A stretch of 64,000 bases of DNA, from NCBI GenBank assembly GCA_003225315.1, contig QHZD01000026.1, positions 107,708-171,707 on the forward strand. The letters are read 5' to 3'. Source of the DNA: Acidobacteriota bacterium. Lineage in GTDB: Bacteria; Acidobacteriota; Terriglobia; Acidiferrales; UBA7541. The notes under the pieces are model-generated. The model saw only the letters and a program-made list of their open reading frames with translations, did no database searches and was not told the DNA's origin. Of the stretch, positions 1-12,256 are shown in pieces (the stretch's first letter is position 1; each line of letters begins with the position of its first letter). Position numbers and translations under genes: made by a program.

Positions 1-2786
<2,786 letters not shown>

Positions 2787-2795
2787 AATCCCGCA

Positions 2796-3977
2796 CTACA
2801 TGGCCATTTTGCCCGTCGTGGGCATGAGATCCCAAACACGCCAGAAGGCTTGCATTTCGTTCGGCGTGCCCAGAGAGACCCGGATGTATTTATCGAGAAC
2901 CGGATATTTTGGGCCGATGAGAATGTTGTTTTTCTTGAGGTGCTCGATGACTTCGTCGGGCGGGCGCATGGGATTCACCATCACGAAATTGGTTTGCGAA
3001 TCGATGGCGCGGAGCATGCGCGCGTTGACCTGGTTCATGAACTCCTGGCGGTCGTCAGCGTTTCGCTTTATGCCCAGGCGCACGTAGTCGACGTCATCGA
3101 GCGCGGCGGAGGCGGCGCGCGCGGAGACTATGCTGACACTCCAGCTGGGGAAGCCGGCGGCGAGGCGCTTGGCGATTTCCGGAGTCGCAACGGCATAGCC
3201 GATGCGCATTCCGGCAAGGCCATATATCTTCGAGAACGTGCGTGAGACGATGACTCGCGGATCGCCGATGGGCCGGTCAACGAAAGACTCGTAGGAAGCG
3301 CTCGGGCTGGCAAAGTGATGATAGGCCTCGTCAATTAGCACGGCCACGTTGGCTGGCAGCTTGCCGAGGAACGCTTCTATCTCTTTGCGCGGCGTGATGG
3401 TTCCGGTGGGATTGTTGGGATTGACGATATACACGAGCCCGGGAGATGAGCGCGCGCGGTCGAGCATGACGCTGAGGTCATGCTCGTAGCGTTTGTTCAG
3501 AGGAACGTCGGCGACTTCGCTGCCCGCGCCTTGCGCGAGTTTGCCGAGCGCGGGAAAAGTAGGCGTGGCTTGCACTAGTTTTTTGCCGGACCCCAGAAAA
3601 GCGGCCGCAGCCATGCACAGGATTTCGCCGGAGCCGCAGCCAAGCACGATTTGTTCGCGCTTCACGTGGTGCAGCGCGGCGAGCTTGTCCGTGAGCGTGT
3701 CGTACTCGGTGCGTGGGTAGCGATTGCCGATGGCGGCGGATTCGCGCAGCACGCCGAGAACTTTTTCCGACGGACCGTAAGGATTCTCGTTGCGATAGAG
3801 AAGGATAGGGTCCGCGGCGGTAGCACCATCCGGCGGTTGTGGCACGGGCACGGAGTTACCCCATAGCGCCTCTTCGGTCGCCCGGGCAAGCGGCCAGCCG
3901 CGAAGCGCAGGCGCAGCTGCTCCAACGACAGCGCCTGTTCCGAGTCTGCGAAGAAGGTTTCTGCGCGAAATGTACAT
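2796..3977 (-). CDS. Tat-exported pyridoxal-phosphate aminotransferase, HisC-like
   Basis: A fold-type I PLP aminotransferase of about 393 residues, closest in layout to histidinol-phosphate aminotransferase: NPNNPTGTIT, DEAYHHFA and the PLP lysine in SRTFSKIYGLAG. The N-terminus has a twin-arginine signal (SRRNLLRRLG followed by an Ala-rich stretch), so it is probably folded in the cytoplasm and exported. The start at 3977 is favoured over an upstream ATG at 3998 because AAGGAGGAG lies 5 nt before it and the Tat motif then sits at the very N-terminus. An exported HisC-like enzyme is unlikely to act in histidine synthesis and no his genes are nearby. Its true substrate is unknown. Confidence 0.85.
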   Translation of the reverse strand: MYISRRNLLRRLGTGAVVGAAAPALRGWPLARATEEALWGNSVPVPQPPDGATAADPILLYRNENPYGPSEKVLGVLRESAAIGNRYPRTEYDTLTDKLAALHHVKREQIVLGCGSGEILCMAAAAFLGSGKKLVQATPTFPALGKLAQGAGSEVADVPLNKRYEHDLSVMLDRARSSPGLVYIVNPNNPTGTITPRKEIEAFLGKLPANVAVLIDEAYHHFASPSASYESFVDRPIGDPRVIVSRTFSKIYGLAGMRIGYAVATPEIAKRLAAGFPSWSVSIVSARAASAALDDVDYVRLGIKRNADDRQEFMNQVNARMLRAIDSQTNFVMVNPMRPPDEVIEHLKKNNILIGPKYPVLDKYIRVSLGTPNEMQAFWRVWDLMPTTGKMAM

Positions 3978-4122
3978 GCTTCTCCTCCTTGGAGGCAATT
4001 GCTCTCGTGCCCTGAGCCAGTTTTAGAACAAGGACTCAGCGGATGCGCAGACACGCTGCGCATGGAGTCGTCCGCGAAGAGGCGACGACCCCTGGCACTA
4101 GGAAGTATTTTACGGTTTCGTT

Positions 4123-6474
4123 CTACTGAACCGTTAGGGTTACCTGCTGCGTGTGCGTCAAGCCGCCACTAGTGGCGGAGATGGTAAGGGTAAAGGTGCC
4201 GGTTTGCGTCTTGCGCATGGTGCTCACAGTTAAAGTCGACGAACCAGAAGTTATGACGGACGAAGGATTGAAGCTGGCGTTCGCGCGGCGGGGCAGTCCG
4301 CTAACGCTGAGACTGACCGTTCCGTTGAAACCGGAGCCAGGCGTGACGCTGACAGTGTAGCGCGCGCTCGAGCCGCGCGAGACGGTAGCGCTGGAAGGGG
4401 TGACAGCAACGGAAAAGTCCGCGCTCACGACCAGCGTGACGTTAGCGGTATGCGTTATCGCGCCGCTGGTGGCCCTGATCGTCAACGGATAACTGCCCGG
4501 AGCAGTCGACGAACTCGTGGAAACGCTCAGAGTGCTCGATCCGGATGTGGAGATGGACGCCGGATTAAACGAAGCGCTCGCGCCCGCTGGCAGGCCGTTA
4601 ACGCTGAGAGAGACGGTTCCGCTGAAACCTGTCCCGGCCGTGACTGTAGCTGTGAACGATGTGCCGCCACCCTGCACCACGGTTCGCGAGGCAGGCGATG
4701 CAGAGAGTGAGAAATCGGGCTGAACCGTAATGGTGCGAGTCGGCGGATTGGGATCGGTCAGGCCAACGTTGTCGGTGACAGTAAACGTCGTGACGTAAGT
4801 GCCCGGAGTGGCGTAGGTTACATTCCCTGGATTAGCGAGATTGCTGGAGCTGGGATTCCCGCCCGGGAAAGACCACGAATAGGCGCTGATGGTGCCGTCG
4901 GGATCGTTGCCTGTGCCGGAATAAGATACCGATTGGCCCGCAGAGATGGTGACGTTTGAAGCAGGGTTGGTGATCGTGCCGGTGGGAGGCACATCATTCG
5001 CCGCCAGAGAGACTTGAACCATTGCGGCGACGGAAGGAACGCCGGCGTTATTGAGAATAAACAGCATGTAGTAACCCGGCGGCGCAATGTTGCCATTTGG
5101 CGGGCCGATTACGTTGAGGACCCCGGTGCCCGTGGTGAAGGAGAGGCCCACGTAGCGTTGATCCATGTCAAAAGCATGCGTGACCGCGCCATTCCGCATC
5201 AGAACGACGCTGGAGATGTTGGCAGCGTCGGGAGTTTGCACCTGGAACGCGCCGCCATACCCAATGATCGACGAAGATGTGCTTGTGATGGTGGGACGAG
5301 TAGCGGGAGTCCCGTTTGCGTTAAAGAGATACGCCGGCGAGTAGATTTCCATATGCGGTTCGTAATTGCCGCGCTGCGGATTGCCGCCGGCAACCCAGAC
5401 CGTGGCATCAGGCAGCAGCAAGCTGACGGAGTGATAGAGGCGCGCGTAAACCTCCGCGCCTGCGGGACTGAAGGTGTTGGTTCCAGGATCGTAAAGGTCA
5501 GCTTTCAGGCTGGCGGTGGCGGTGTCTTCGTCGTTGAGGGAGCCGCCGACCGCAAGGACCCGGCCATTGGGGAGAATCGTGGCATTCATCTCAATGCGCG
5601 GTTGCGACATGTTGGGGCCGTAGACCCACTTCGGCGTAGCGGCGGAGAGGTCAATGATTTCGCTGGTGTTGGTGGAGGGGCTGCCGCCCCCCATGATCAA
5701 CACTTTGGGCGTGTAGTTGTTGGCGGGAGTCAGGGGCAGAAGTATGGACGTGCCATACGTCCGTGTCCCATTGTAATTTGTGAAGGCAACGTTCGTAGTC
5801 CAAGTGTGGGTCGCGGGATTGAAAAGGCTAGAACCGGTGCTCGAGCCCGAGTAAAAAACATTTCCGTTGGGGAGCACGTGCAGACGGGGGTAAAGAGGCG
5901 GGGTCCACGGGGCGGAGAAAGCGGCGCTCCAGCCGGAGCTGGCGCTATAGAACTCAACGGATGTGTTGGTACTGCCTGTTTCACTAAGACCGGAGAAAAC
6001 CATTACGCGACCGTCGCCCAGAACGGTGCCCGTGGGATACCAGCGGCCGTGCGCCATGGATTGCTGGTCGGTGAAGGTATTGGTGGCGGGGTCGTACGTG
6101 GATGTGCGCAGTTCGCCGCGGAACGGATCGTATTGTAGCGTGCCGCCCATCACGAACGGGCGCCCATCAGGCAGAACCACCATGCCGTTGCAGAACATGT
6201 CCCAGCCGACGGGTTGCGTCGTGATGGTGCCAGCCTGGGGATCCCAGAGCACAGCCCGGAAACTCGTATTTCCGGCCACGTTGCCGGAGCCGGAAACGAT
6301 GACCACCTTACCGTTGTTCAGGAGGGCCGCGTGAATGGGATTGATGGGCATGGTGTACGGCAGGGTCTGCCACTGACCCTGGCCGGTTTGGGCCAGGACG
6401 GGCGACGCCAGCGGGACCAAGGCTGCCAAGAGCAAAAAGGCGAATACAAACAGACGGCGGGCGAATCTGTTCAT
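4123..6474 (-). CDS. Secreted galactose-oxidase/glyoxal-oxidase-like kelch protein with PKD and repeat domains
   Basis: A large secreted protein of 783 residues. A cleavable signal peptide (about 1-28) is followed by a kelch beta-propeller (about 40-370), the DUF1929 domain found at the end of galactose-oxidase-like enzymes (about 375-495), a PKD domain (about 498-590) and two near-identical Ig-like repeats rich in Ser/Thr/Gly (about 595-690 and 690-783). Such proteins bind or oxidise carbohydrates or aldehydes at the cell surface. Whether the copper radical site is intact was not established, so enzymatic activity is inferred from the family only. GAGGA precedes the ATG by about 8 nt. It appears to be a single-gene unit. 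Confidence 0.8.
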   Translation of the reverse strand: MNRFARRLFVFAFLLLAALVPLASPVLAQTGQGQWQTLPYTMPINPIHAALLNNGKVVIVSGSGNVAGNTSFRAVLWDPQAGTITTQPVGWDMFCNGMVVLPDGRPFVMGGTLQYDPFRGELRTSTYDPATNTFTDQQSMAHGRWYPTGTVLGDGRVMVFSGLSETGSTNTSVEFYSASSGWSAAFSAPWTPPLYPRLHVLPNGNVFYSGSSTGSSLFNPATHTWTTNVAFTNYNGTRTYGTSILLPLTPANNYTPKVLIMGGGSPSTNTSEIIDLSAATPKWVYGPNMSQPRIEMNATILPNGRVLAVGGSLNDEDTATASLKADLYDPGTNTFSPAGAEVYARLYHSVSLLLPDATVWVAGGNPQRGNYEPHMEIYSPAYLFNANGTPATRPTITSTSSSIIGYGGAFQVQTPDAANISSVVLMRNGAVTHAFDMDQRYVGLSFTTGTGVLNVIGPPNGNIAPPGYYMLFILNNAGVPSVAAMVQVSLAANDVPPTGTITNPASNVTISAGQSVSYSGTGNDPDGTISAYSWSFPGGNPSSSNLANPGNVTYATPGTYVTTFTVTDNVGLTDPNPPTRTITVQPDFSLSASPASRTVVQGGGTSFTATVTAGTGFSGTVSLSVNGLPAGASASFNPASISTSGSSTLSVSTSSSTAPGSYPLTIRATSGAITHTANVTLVVSADFSVAVTPSSATVSRGSSARYTVSVTPGSGFNGTVSLSVSGLPRRANASFNPSSVITSGSSTLTVSTMRKTQTGTFTLTISATSGGLTHTQQVTLTVQ

Positions 6475-6776
6475 TGGAGATCCTCTTCTTAGAGTTTCCG
6501 GAGGGACAGAGGAAACCCAGGGATTTCAAAAGCAATTCATGGCCCAGTTGAAACCAATCGCCAGCCTCTAAGCTATTGAATACAAACTATATAGAATCAG
6601 ATGTGGGCCTGGGCACTTCTGCGTTGTGCCAGAAAGTGAAGGCAGATGGCAAAGTGAGGAAGATTCTTGGTATCGGTCCACTCCTTCACGCAACAAGTGA
6701 GCCTCCTGAAGTTCGCATCATGCGTTCACCACGGGCTAGCTGACGACACATCGGTCTTTATGAGATAACTCTTCCC
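6475..6776. other. Intergenic region between divergent genes, about 300 bp
   Basis: No credible ORF or RNA gene was seen. It must hold promoters for both flanking genes. An AT-rich patch near 6580-6600 (TTGAATACAAACTATATAG) could serve either direction, but no confident -35/-10 pair could be fixed. Confidence 0.4.
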
Positions 6777-7805
6777 GTGGATCCCCTCACCCATGCCCTG
6801 GCCTCCTACACTCTCAAGTGCGCCGCGTTTCCCAGGCTCCCTCGCTCCGCTACGACTGCCATGCTCATCGCCGGAACCATCGCTGACATTGACTTGCTGA
6901 GTGCTTATTTCGGCCCTTCCGCCTTCCTTACCTTTTACCGCACCTATTGTCATTCCCTGCTCGCCGCTTTTCTCTTTAGTCTTCTCGCCACGATCCTTTT
7001 CCTCCTGTTCCTCCTGCGAAGGCGTGGACAAACGGAACCAATAATGTCTCCTGTGACTATCTTCCTCGCCGCCCTTGCAGCCGCCGTCCTCCATTTGTTC
7101 ATGGACGTCTGCCAAAGCTCTGGAGTCGAACTCCTTTGGTCCTTTTCAGCCCGCCGCTTTGCTTTGGACTGGGTTGCCAACACCGATCTTTGGATTGTGG
7201 GAATTCTTCTCGCCGGAATTCTCTTCCCCGCGCTCAGCAGGCTGGTCACAGAGGAAATCGGCGCAAGATCAAAAGGCCCGCGCGGCAAAGTGGGCGCATC
7301 CCTTGCGCTCGCTGGGATGATTCTTTATGTCGTTTTGCGTTTCGTTCTTCACGGCAATGCTCTAGCCGCCATGGAATCGCGCACTTACCGCGGCGAACTG
7401 CCTCGCAAGGCCGCGGCGTTTGCCGAATCGGGTTCGCCTTTCCGCTGGCACGGCATTGTTGAAACCGAGCGCGCTCTTCATGACGTTGAAGTTGACGTCG
7501 GCCCCGGCGCCTCTTTCGACCCCGACGCGGCCATCACTTCCTACAAGCCCGAACCGTCTCCCGAACTCGACGCCGCTCGCGACACGGCAGCCGCGCGCCG
7601 CTTCCTCCAGATTGCGCGCTTCCCCAAAGCCACCATCGAGAAAACTCCCACAGGATTTCACGTCCTCCTGCGCGCGTTCCCTTACTCCCGCGATGCCAGC
7701 TCTGGCTTACGCGTGTATGCCGTGGTCGATACCTATCCTTCCGGCAAGGTGCTCTCTCAGGAACTCGCTTGGGATCCCATGTCTAGAGAAGTCTGGCTCA
7801 GATAG
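6777..7805 (+). CDS. Membrane-bound metal-dependent hydrolase, YdjM/DUF457 family
   Basis: An integral membrane protein of 342 residues beginning MDPLTHALASYTL from a GTG codon. The His of DPLTHA, the Asp pair of ADIDLL and the YCHSLLA motif are the conserved metal-binding features of the YdjM/DUF457 family. Several hydrophobic helices follow (about 25-45, 60-82, 95-115, 130-150, 180-200). A soluble C-terminal part of about 130 residues faces one side of the membrane. The family is annotated as an inner-membrane hydrolase, but its substrate is not established. Its 3' end overlaps the convergent DedA-type gene by 8 bp. Confidence 0.7.
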   Translation: MDPLTHALASYTLKCAAFPRLPRSATTAMLIAGTIADIDLLSAYFGPSAFLTFYRTYCHSLLAAFLFSLLATILFLLFLLRRRGQTEPIMSPVTIFLAALAAAVLHLFMDVCQSSGVELLWSFSARRFALDWVANTDLWIVGILLAGILFPALSRLVTEEIGARSKGPRGKVGASLALAGMILYVVLRFVLHGNALAAMESRTYRGELPRKAAAFAESGSPFRWHGIVETERALHDVEVDVGPGASFDPDAAITSYKPEPSPELDAARDTAAARRFLQIARFPKATIEKTPTGFHVLLRAFPYSRDASSGLRVYAVVDTYPSGKVLSQELAWDPMSREVWLR

Positions 7806-8436
7806 GAGGTACTTGCGGAGGCCGGTTCGTCTTCTCGGACGGCGTTCGCCGCCTGAGTAGCATTCGGGAAAGCACATAGCTCACGATTACAAGCGAGATC
7901 ACTAATACGGTCACTTGGAGCTTGTGGTGCATCAGGTACGGAATCGCATCCGCCCCATACCGTATTGCCAGGTATCCGATTCCAAAGTAACGAAATAATC
8001 GTGCAATGGTGATCGCCGACGTATAGCTGAACAGCGGCACTTCAAACACTCCCGCCGCAAACACAAAAAACTTGAATGGCGTCGGCGGCGGCAGAAGCGC
8101 CGCGACCAGCATTCCCAAGAAACCGTTCTGTTCCACCCAGTGACGAATGGCGTGTGAATGCTTTCCGGCCTTGCTGTGAAACAGCGCTTCCCCGCCCTTT
8201 CGCGCAATGAAATACAACACCACGCAACCCAGCACCGAACCGAGCGCCGCCATGAACGCATACAATGACATCCGCGCCGGATGCTGAATGGACAACTCGA
8301 TTAGCAGCAAATCGTTGATGATTGGAAACGTCAGCACCGAAGAATCCAGGAAGGAAATCAGAAAAAGTCCCGGCGCGCCAAGTCCGCCCGCAAACGCCAC
8401 GATTTTCTGTTTCCATCCGTTCAAACTCGTGGCCAA
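7798..8436 (-). CDS. VTT/DedA-family membrane protein (YqaA-like)
   Basis: A 212-residue polytopic membrane protein with the SNARE-associated (VTT) domain. The loop GLFLISFLDSSVLTFP after the first amphipathic region and the conserved GXXXG-type helix LPPPTPFKFFVFAAG are diagnostic. About five membrane helices are predicted by eye. Members of the DedA superfamily are involved in lipid scrambling or envelope homeostasis; which role applies here is unknown. It lies 83 bp downstream of bioD on the same strand and may be co-transcribed with it. Confidence 0.75.
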   Translation of the reverse strand: MATSLNGWKQKIVAFAGGLGAPGLFLISFLDSSVLTFPIINDLLLIELSIQHPARMSLYAFMAALGSVLGCVVLYFIARKGGEALFHSKAGKHSHAIRHWVEQNGFLGMLVAALLPPPTPFKFFVFAAGVFEVPLFSYTSAITIARLFRYFGIGYLAIRYGADAIPYLMHHKLQVTVLVISLVIVSYVLSRMLLRRRTPSEKTNRPPQVPPI

Positions 8437-8519
8437 AAGGAATTCCTCCCATTCGTCTGCAGCAACTTGTCTGTGTGGGGCATTGGATCTCGGCGCAGAC
8501 GGCAGATGTCAGCGCGCAT

Positions 8520-9155
8520 CTATTGCGCAAAAGCTGCGCGATCGAAATGATTCATGAAGACCTGCATGAGCGCCGTACGGTGTAGATTGGGCAGCTTGGG
8601 TATTTCTCCGATGACCCGGACGTGGCCGAACCGCTCGATGGTTTCGCGGTTCTCCCGGTTCTGATCGCCAATCAGCACCACGCCATGAACCGGCAATTCT
8701 GCCGCGTGCAGCGCCGCCAGTGTCAGCAGCGTGTGGTTCACTGTCCCCAGCGCGCTGCGCGCCGCTACGATCACCGGCAACTTGAATTTCACCATGAGGT
8801 CAAGCACAAACTGCTTCTGGTTGATCGGTACCAGCACTCCTCCGGCCCCCTCGACGATCAGCCAGTCGTTCATCAAGCTGTTGGCCATGCTGATGCGCCC
8901 GAGGTCGATTTCCACTCCTGCCCAGCGCGCCGCGAGATCGGGAGAAACCGGAGGTACAAATTTGTACACTTCATCGAGCGTTCGGTCCGTGCCAATCCCC
9001 GCAAGCCTCATGACCGTCACGCGATCCGAGCCCTCGAGAGTACCGGTCTGGATCGGCTTCCAATAGACCGCATCGAGAGCAGCGCAGAGCAGTGCCGAAA
9101 GGACCGTCTTGCCGACTCCCGCGTCCGTGCCGGTGATGAAAAAATGATGCCTCAT
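8520..9155 (-). CDS. bioD: ATP-dependent dethiobiotin synthetase BioD
   Basis: Catalyses ATP- and CO2-dependent closure of the ureido ring, turning 7,8-diaminopelargonate into dethiobiotin, the penultimate step of biotin synthesis. The 211-residue protein has the P-loop GTDAGVGKT at its N-terminus, the KPIQTG substrate loop and the VEGAGGVLVPI motif. The ATG at 9155 (MRHHFFITGTDAG) matches the family start and has a GGAG box about 7 nt upstream. The frame is open for a further 36 codons upstream but this extension is basic and unlike the family. No other bio gene is in the window. Confidence 0.93.
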   Translation of the reverse strand: MRHHFFITGTDAGVGKTVLSALLCAALDAVYWKPIQTGTLEGSDRVTVMRLAGIGTDRTLDEVYKFVPPVSPDLAARWAGVEIDLGRISMANSLMNDWLIVEGAGGVLVPINQKQFVLDLMVKFKLPVIVAARSALGTVNHTLLTLAALHAAELPVHGVVLIGDQNRENRETIERFGHVRVIGEIPKLPNLHRTALMQVFMNHFDRAAFAQ

Positions 9156-9668
9156 GCGCGCTCCGCCCTCTTTCGCGCGGCCACGCGCTTGGAAACAAGG
9201 ACGTTGGCTGGATTCCCCTCGCGGCGCAATCTGCTGCTTGCGGCAGCGATTCGCGCCGCCCATGACAATTGTTTGCTACGCATGGACCCCCGGCTGTATA
9301 GGGTAAATGGCCTTCAAACGAATCTCGCATGTTACCATCGCTTTGCATCCGCGTCTCGCCGCAGTATCCGGCGTGATACGGGGTTGCTGCCCTTTCTTTC
9401 ACGGGGGACCGGTTTGACCGGCCATGGGTAAAATGTTATAAATCTGCGTTTTGTGCAGCCCTTGCGCCGCGTGCTCGAGGCGGTTTGACGGTCACTCTAG
9501 GGGTAATCTCGGACCGGCGCGACGGCTTCTTCCTGGTGGAATGTGAACAATTCGTGCTTCGCCCGCGCCCAGCGGCGCTCAGTCGAAAAAGTGTGCCGGA
9601 AGCGTCTGTAGTACGGAGCTGATGTCTTGTGGTCGCCCTTTGAATGAATGATCTACGGAGGATCGTGA
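9156..9668. other. Divergent intergenic region upstream of hppA, about 510 bp
   Basis: No protein-coding signal was seen. The stretch contains the bioD upstream region, a strong promoter for hppA (9414-9442) and then a leader of about 220 nt. The leader is GC-rich and could fold, but I do not recognise any known riboswitch in it. Confidence 0.5.
9414..9442 (+). promoter_or_regulatory. Sigma70-type promoter for hppA
   Basis: TTGACC (9414-9419) and TATAAA (9437-9442) are separated by exactly 17 bp, a near-consensus vegetative promoter. The inferred transcription start is about 9449, giving an untranslated leader of about 220 nt before hppA. Confidence 0.6.
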
Positions 9669-12128
9669 ATGCTTACCTGGCTTGCAAATGCCTGGTCCCT
9701 GAGCTGTAAATTCACAAAGTTTGGAGCAGCCGCCGTTCTCACCTTGCTCGGGGCCGGCTCGGCTCTGGCCGACGAAGCCGGTGGCGAAGCCAGCCTTAAG
9801 CTCCCCGACCTTTCCCAGGTTTCTTTTCTCGGAATCGACGGCCATAAGCTTCTGCTCTTCGGCATCGTCATCTGCATCTTTGGATTGGGCTTTGGGTTGG
9901 CTATTTATTCGCGCCTGAAAAACTTGCCCGTTCACAAGTCCATGCGCGACATCTCCGAGCTGATTTACGAAACCTGCAAAACCTATCTCTTCACGCAAGG
10001 AAAGTTCCTCCTGATTTTGTGGGTTTTTATCGCCGTCGTAATCGTTATGTACTTCGGCTGGCTCGCTCCCGTGCAGCCGGTTGCCGTCACTCTGCCGATT
10101 ATTCTGATTTTCAGTCTCGTGGGAATCGCCGGTAGTTACGGCGTCGCGTGGTTCGGCATTCGCGTCAATACGTTTGCCAATTCGCGCACCGCGTTTGCTT
10201 CCCTGCGCGGCAAACCCTATCCGATTTACAGCACGCCGCTCCAAGCCGGCATGAGCATTGGCATGATGCTTATAAGCGTCGAACTTCTCATGATGCTCTT
10301 CATTCTGCTGTTCATTCCGGGCGACTATGCCGGCCCATGCTTCATCGGGTTTGCCATCGGCGAATCTCTTGGCGCGGCCGCGCTTCGAATCGCCGGCGGC
10401 ATCTTTACAAAGATTGCCGACATCGGCTCTGACCTCATGAAAATCGTCTTCAAAATTAAAGAAGACGATGCGCGCAACCCCGGCGTCATTGCCGACTGCA
10501 CGGGCGACAACGCCGGAGACTCGGTTGGCCCCAGCGCGGATGGCTTTGAAACGTATGGGGTAACCGGCGTCGCGTTGATCACTTTTATTCTGTTGGCGGT
10601 GAAAGATCCCAAGGTACAAGTGCAATTGCTCGTGTGGATTTTCGTGATGCGCATCGTGATGCTCATCGCCAGCGCTGCGGCCTACTTTATCAACGGCTTC
10701 ATCGCCAACGCGAAATACGGCAAAGCCGATCAGATGAACTACGAAGCGCCACTCACTTCGCTTGTGTGGATTACTTCCGTCGTTTCGATTGCGCTTACAT
10801 ACGTCGTCTCGTCGGTGATCATTCCGAGCCTCGGCGGCGACACTTCGCAGTGGTGGAAGCTGGCAACGATCATTTCTTGCGGCACGCTCGCGGGCGCTAT
10901 CATTCCCGAACTCGTAAAAGTATTTACCTCCACTGAATCGCGGCACGTGAAAGAAGTCGTTACCTCGGCCGAAGAAGGCGGCGCATCGCTTGGCATTCTT
11001 TCCGGCTTCGTGGCCGGCAACTTTTCGTCGTACTACATCGGCCTGGCAATGGTGCTGCTCATGTCGCTCGGATTTTTGATTAGCACGCTGGGGCTCGACA
11101 ACCAAATGCTCGCTCCGGCCGTGTTTGCCTTCGGTCTAGTGGCTTTCGGCTTTCTTGGCATGGGCCCGGTGACCATTGCCGTCGACTCCTACGGTCCGGT
11201 CACCGACAATGCGCAATCGGTCTATGAGCTTTCCTTGATTGAACAAATTCCGGGCGTCAAGGGAGAGCTCAAGAAGGATTACAACATCGACGTGAATTTT
11301 GAGCGCGCCAAGGAAATGCTGGAAGCCAACGATGGCGCCGGCAACACTTTCAAGGCTACTGCCAAACCCGTGCTCATCGGCACAGCGGTCGTCGGGGCAA
11401 CCACGATGATCTTTTCGATCATCATGGCGCTCACCAAAGGTTTGAGCGAGAACGTCAACAATCTCTCGCTCCTTCACGCGCCTTTCGTGCTGGGCCTGGT
11501 CACTGGCGGCGCCATGATTTACTGGTTCACCGGCGCTTCCACGCAGGCCGTAACTACTGGCGCTTACCGCGCGGTTGAGTTCATCAAAGCCAATATCAAG
11601 CTTGAAGGCGCTGCTTCCGCCAGCATCGCGGACAGCAAGAAAGTCGTTGAAATTTGCACCAAGTACGCGCAGAAAGGCATGCTGAACATTTTCATCGCGG
11701 TATTTTTTGCCACACTGGCTTTCGCTTTCGTCGAACCTTTCTTTTTTATCGGCTACCTTTTCTCCATCGCCATCTTCGGCCTGTATCAAGCGATTTTTAT
11801 GGCCAACGCTGGCGGTGCCTGGGACAATGCGAAGAAGATCGTTGAAGTTGAACTCAAGCAGAAAGGCACGCCGCTGCATGACGCCACCGTGGTTGGTGAC
11901 ACCGTCGGCGATCCTTTCAAGGACACCTCTTCCGTCGCGCTCAATCCCATCATCAAATTCACGACACTCTTCGGCTTGCTCGCCGTCGAGCTTGCCGTGC
12001 AACTGACTGCCTCACAACACAGCACAACACTGACCCACATTCTCGCGGCGGCTTTTTTCGTGGTCTCCTTCTTCTTCGTGTACCGTTCCTTCTACGGGAT
12101 GCGCATCCGGGAAGACGCAGGCCACTGA
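9669..12128 (+). CDS. hppA: Membrane-integral ion-translocating pyrophosphatase
   Basis: Couples hydrolysis of PPi to pumping of H+ (or Na+) across the cytoplasmic membrane. The 819-residue protein has about 16 membrane helices and the substrate-binding signature in a divergent form: EDDARNPGVIADCTGDNAG and then DSVGPSADGFETYG, around residues 265-300. The canonical family reads DNVGDNVGDCAGMAADLFE here. GNTFKA near residue 557 has Lys where K+-dependent members have Ala, which by family knowledge suggests K+ independence. The N-terminus (1-35) looks like a signal sequence or an extra helix, making it longer than typical enzymes. GGAGG lies 8 nt before the ATG. Ion specificity is not settled by sequence. 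Confidence 0.93.
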   Translation: MLTWLANAWSLSCKFTKFGAAAVLTLLGAGSALADEAGGEASLKLPDLSQVSFLGIDGHKLLLFGIVICIFGLGFGLAIYSRLKNLPVHKSMRDISELIYETCKTYLFTQGKFLLILWVFIAVVIVMYFGWLAPVQPVAVTLPIILIFSLVGIAGSYGVAWFGIRVNTFANSRTAFASLRGKPYPIYSTPLQAGMSIGMMLISVELLMMLFILLFIPGDYAGPCFIGFAIGESLGAAALRIAGGIFTKIADIGSDLMKIVFKIKEDDARNPGVIADCTGDNAGDSVGPSADGFETYGVTGVALITFILLAVKDPKVQVQLLVWIFVMRIVMLIASAAAYFINGFIANAKYGKADQMNYEAPLTSLVWITSVVSIALTYVVSSVIIPSLGGDTSQWWKLATIISCGTLAGAIIPELVKVFTSTESRHVKEVVTSAEEGGASLGILSGFVAGNFSSYYIGLAMVLLMSLGFLISTLGLDNQMLAPAVFAFGLVAFGFLGMGPVTIAVDSYGPVTDNAQSVYELSLIEQIPGVKGELKKDYNIDVNFERAKEMLEANDGAGNTFKATAKPVLIGTAVVGATTMIFSIIMALTKGLSENVNNLSLLHAPFVLGLVTGGAMIYWFTGASTQAVTTGAYRAVEFIKANIKLEGAASASIADSKKVVEICTKYAQKGMLNIFIAVFFATLAFAFVEPFFFIGYLFSIAIFGLYQAIFMANAGGAWDNAKKIVEVELKQKGTPLHDATVVGDTVGDPFKDTSSVALNPIIKFTTLFGLLAVELAVQLTASQHSTTLTHILAAAFFVVSFFFVYRSFYGMRIREDAGH

Positions 12129-12159
12129 GAACTGTTCCAGGCATTCGGTTGTCAGTTTT

Positions 12160-12204
12160 TGGCAAAAAGAAAGAAAAAAGTGGGGCGGCCATCAAGCCGC
12201 TCCA
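12160..12204 (-). terminator. Possible terminator on the antisense strand
   Basis: Read on the minus strand, GGAGCGGC and GCCGCCCC form a hairpin with one mismatch, followed by ACTTTTTTCTTTCTTTTTG. The T-rich tract is on the minus strand, although both flanking genes are on the plus strand. Confidence 0.3.
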
Positions 12205-12256
12205 TTCCATCTCAATCTGCGGTAAAATTTTGCTCCCTTTGTGATGAGGTCCAAAA

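Noticed and set aside
5014..6138. A 374-codon open frame on the plus strand
   Set aside because: Antisense shadow of the kelch/galactose-oxidase-like gene.
9156..9263. N-terminal extension of BioD
   Set aside because: The extra 36 residues are not family-like; the ATG at 9155 fits the P-loop start and has a ribosome-binding site.
9579..11105. A 508-codon open frame on the minus strand
   Set aside because: Antisense shadow of hppA.
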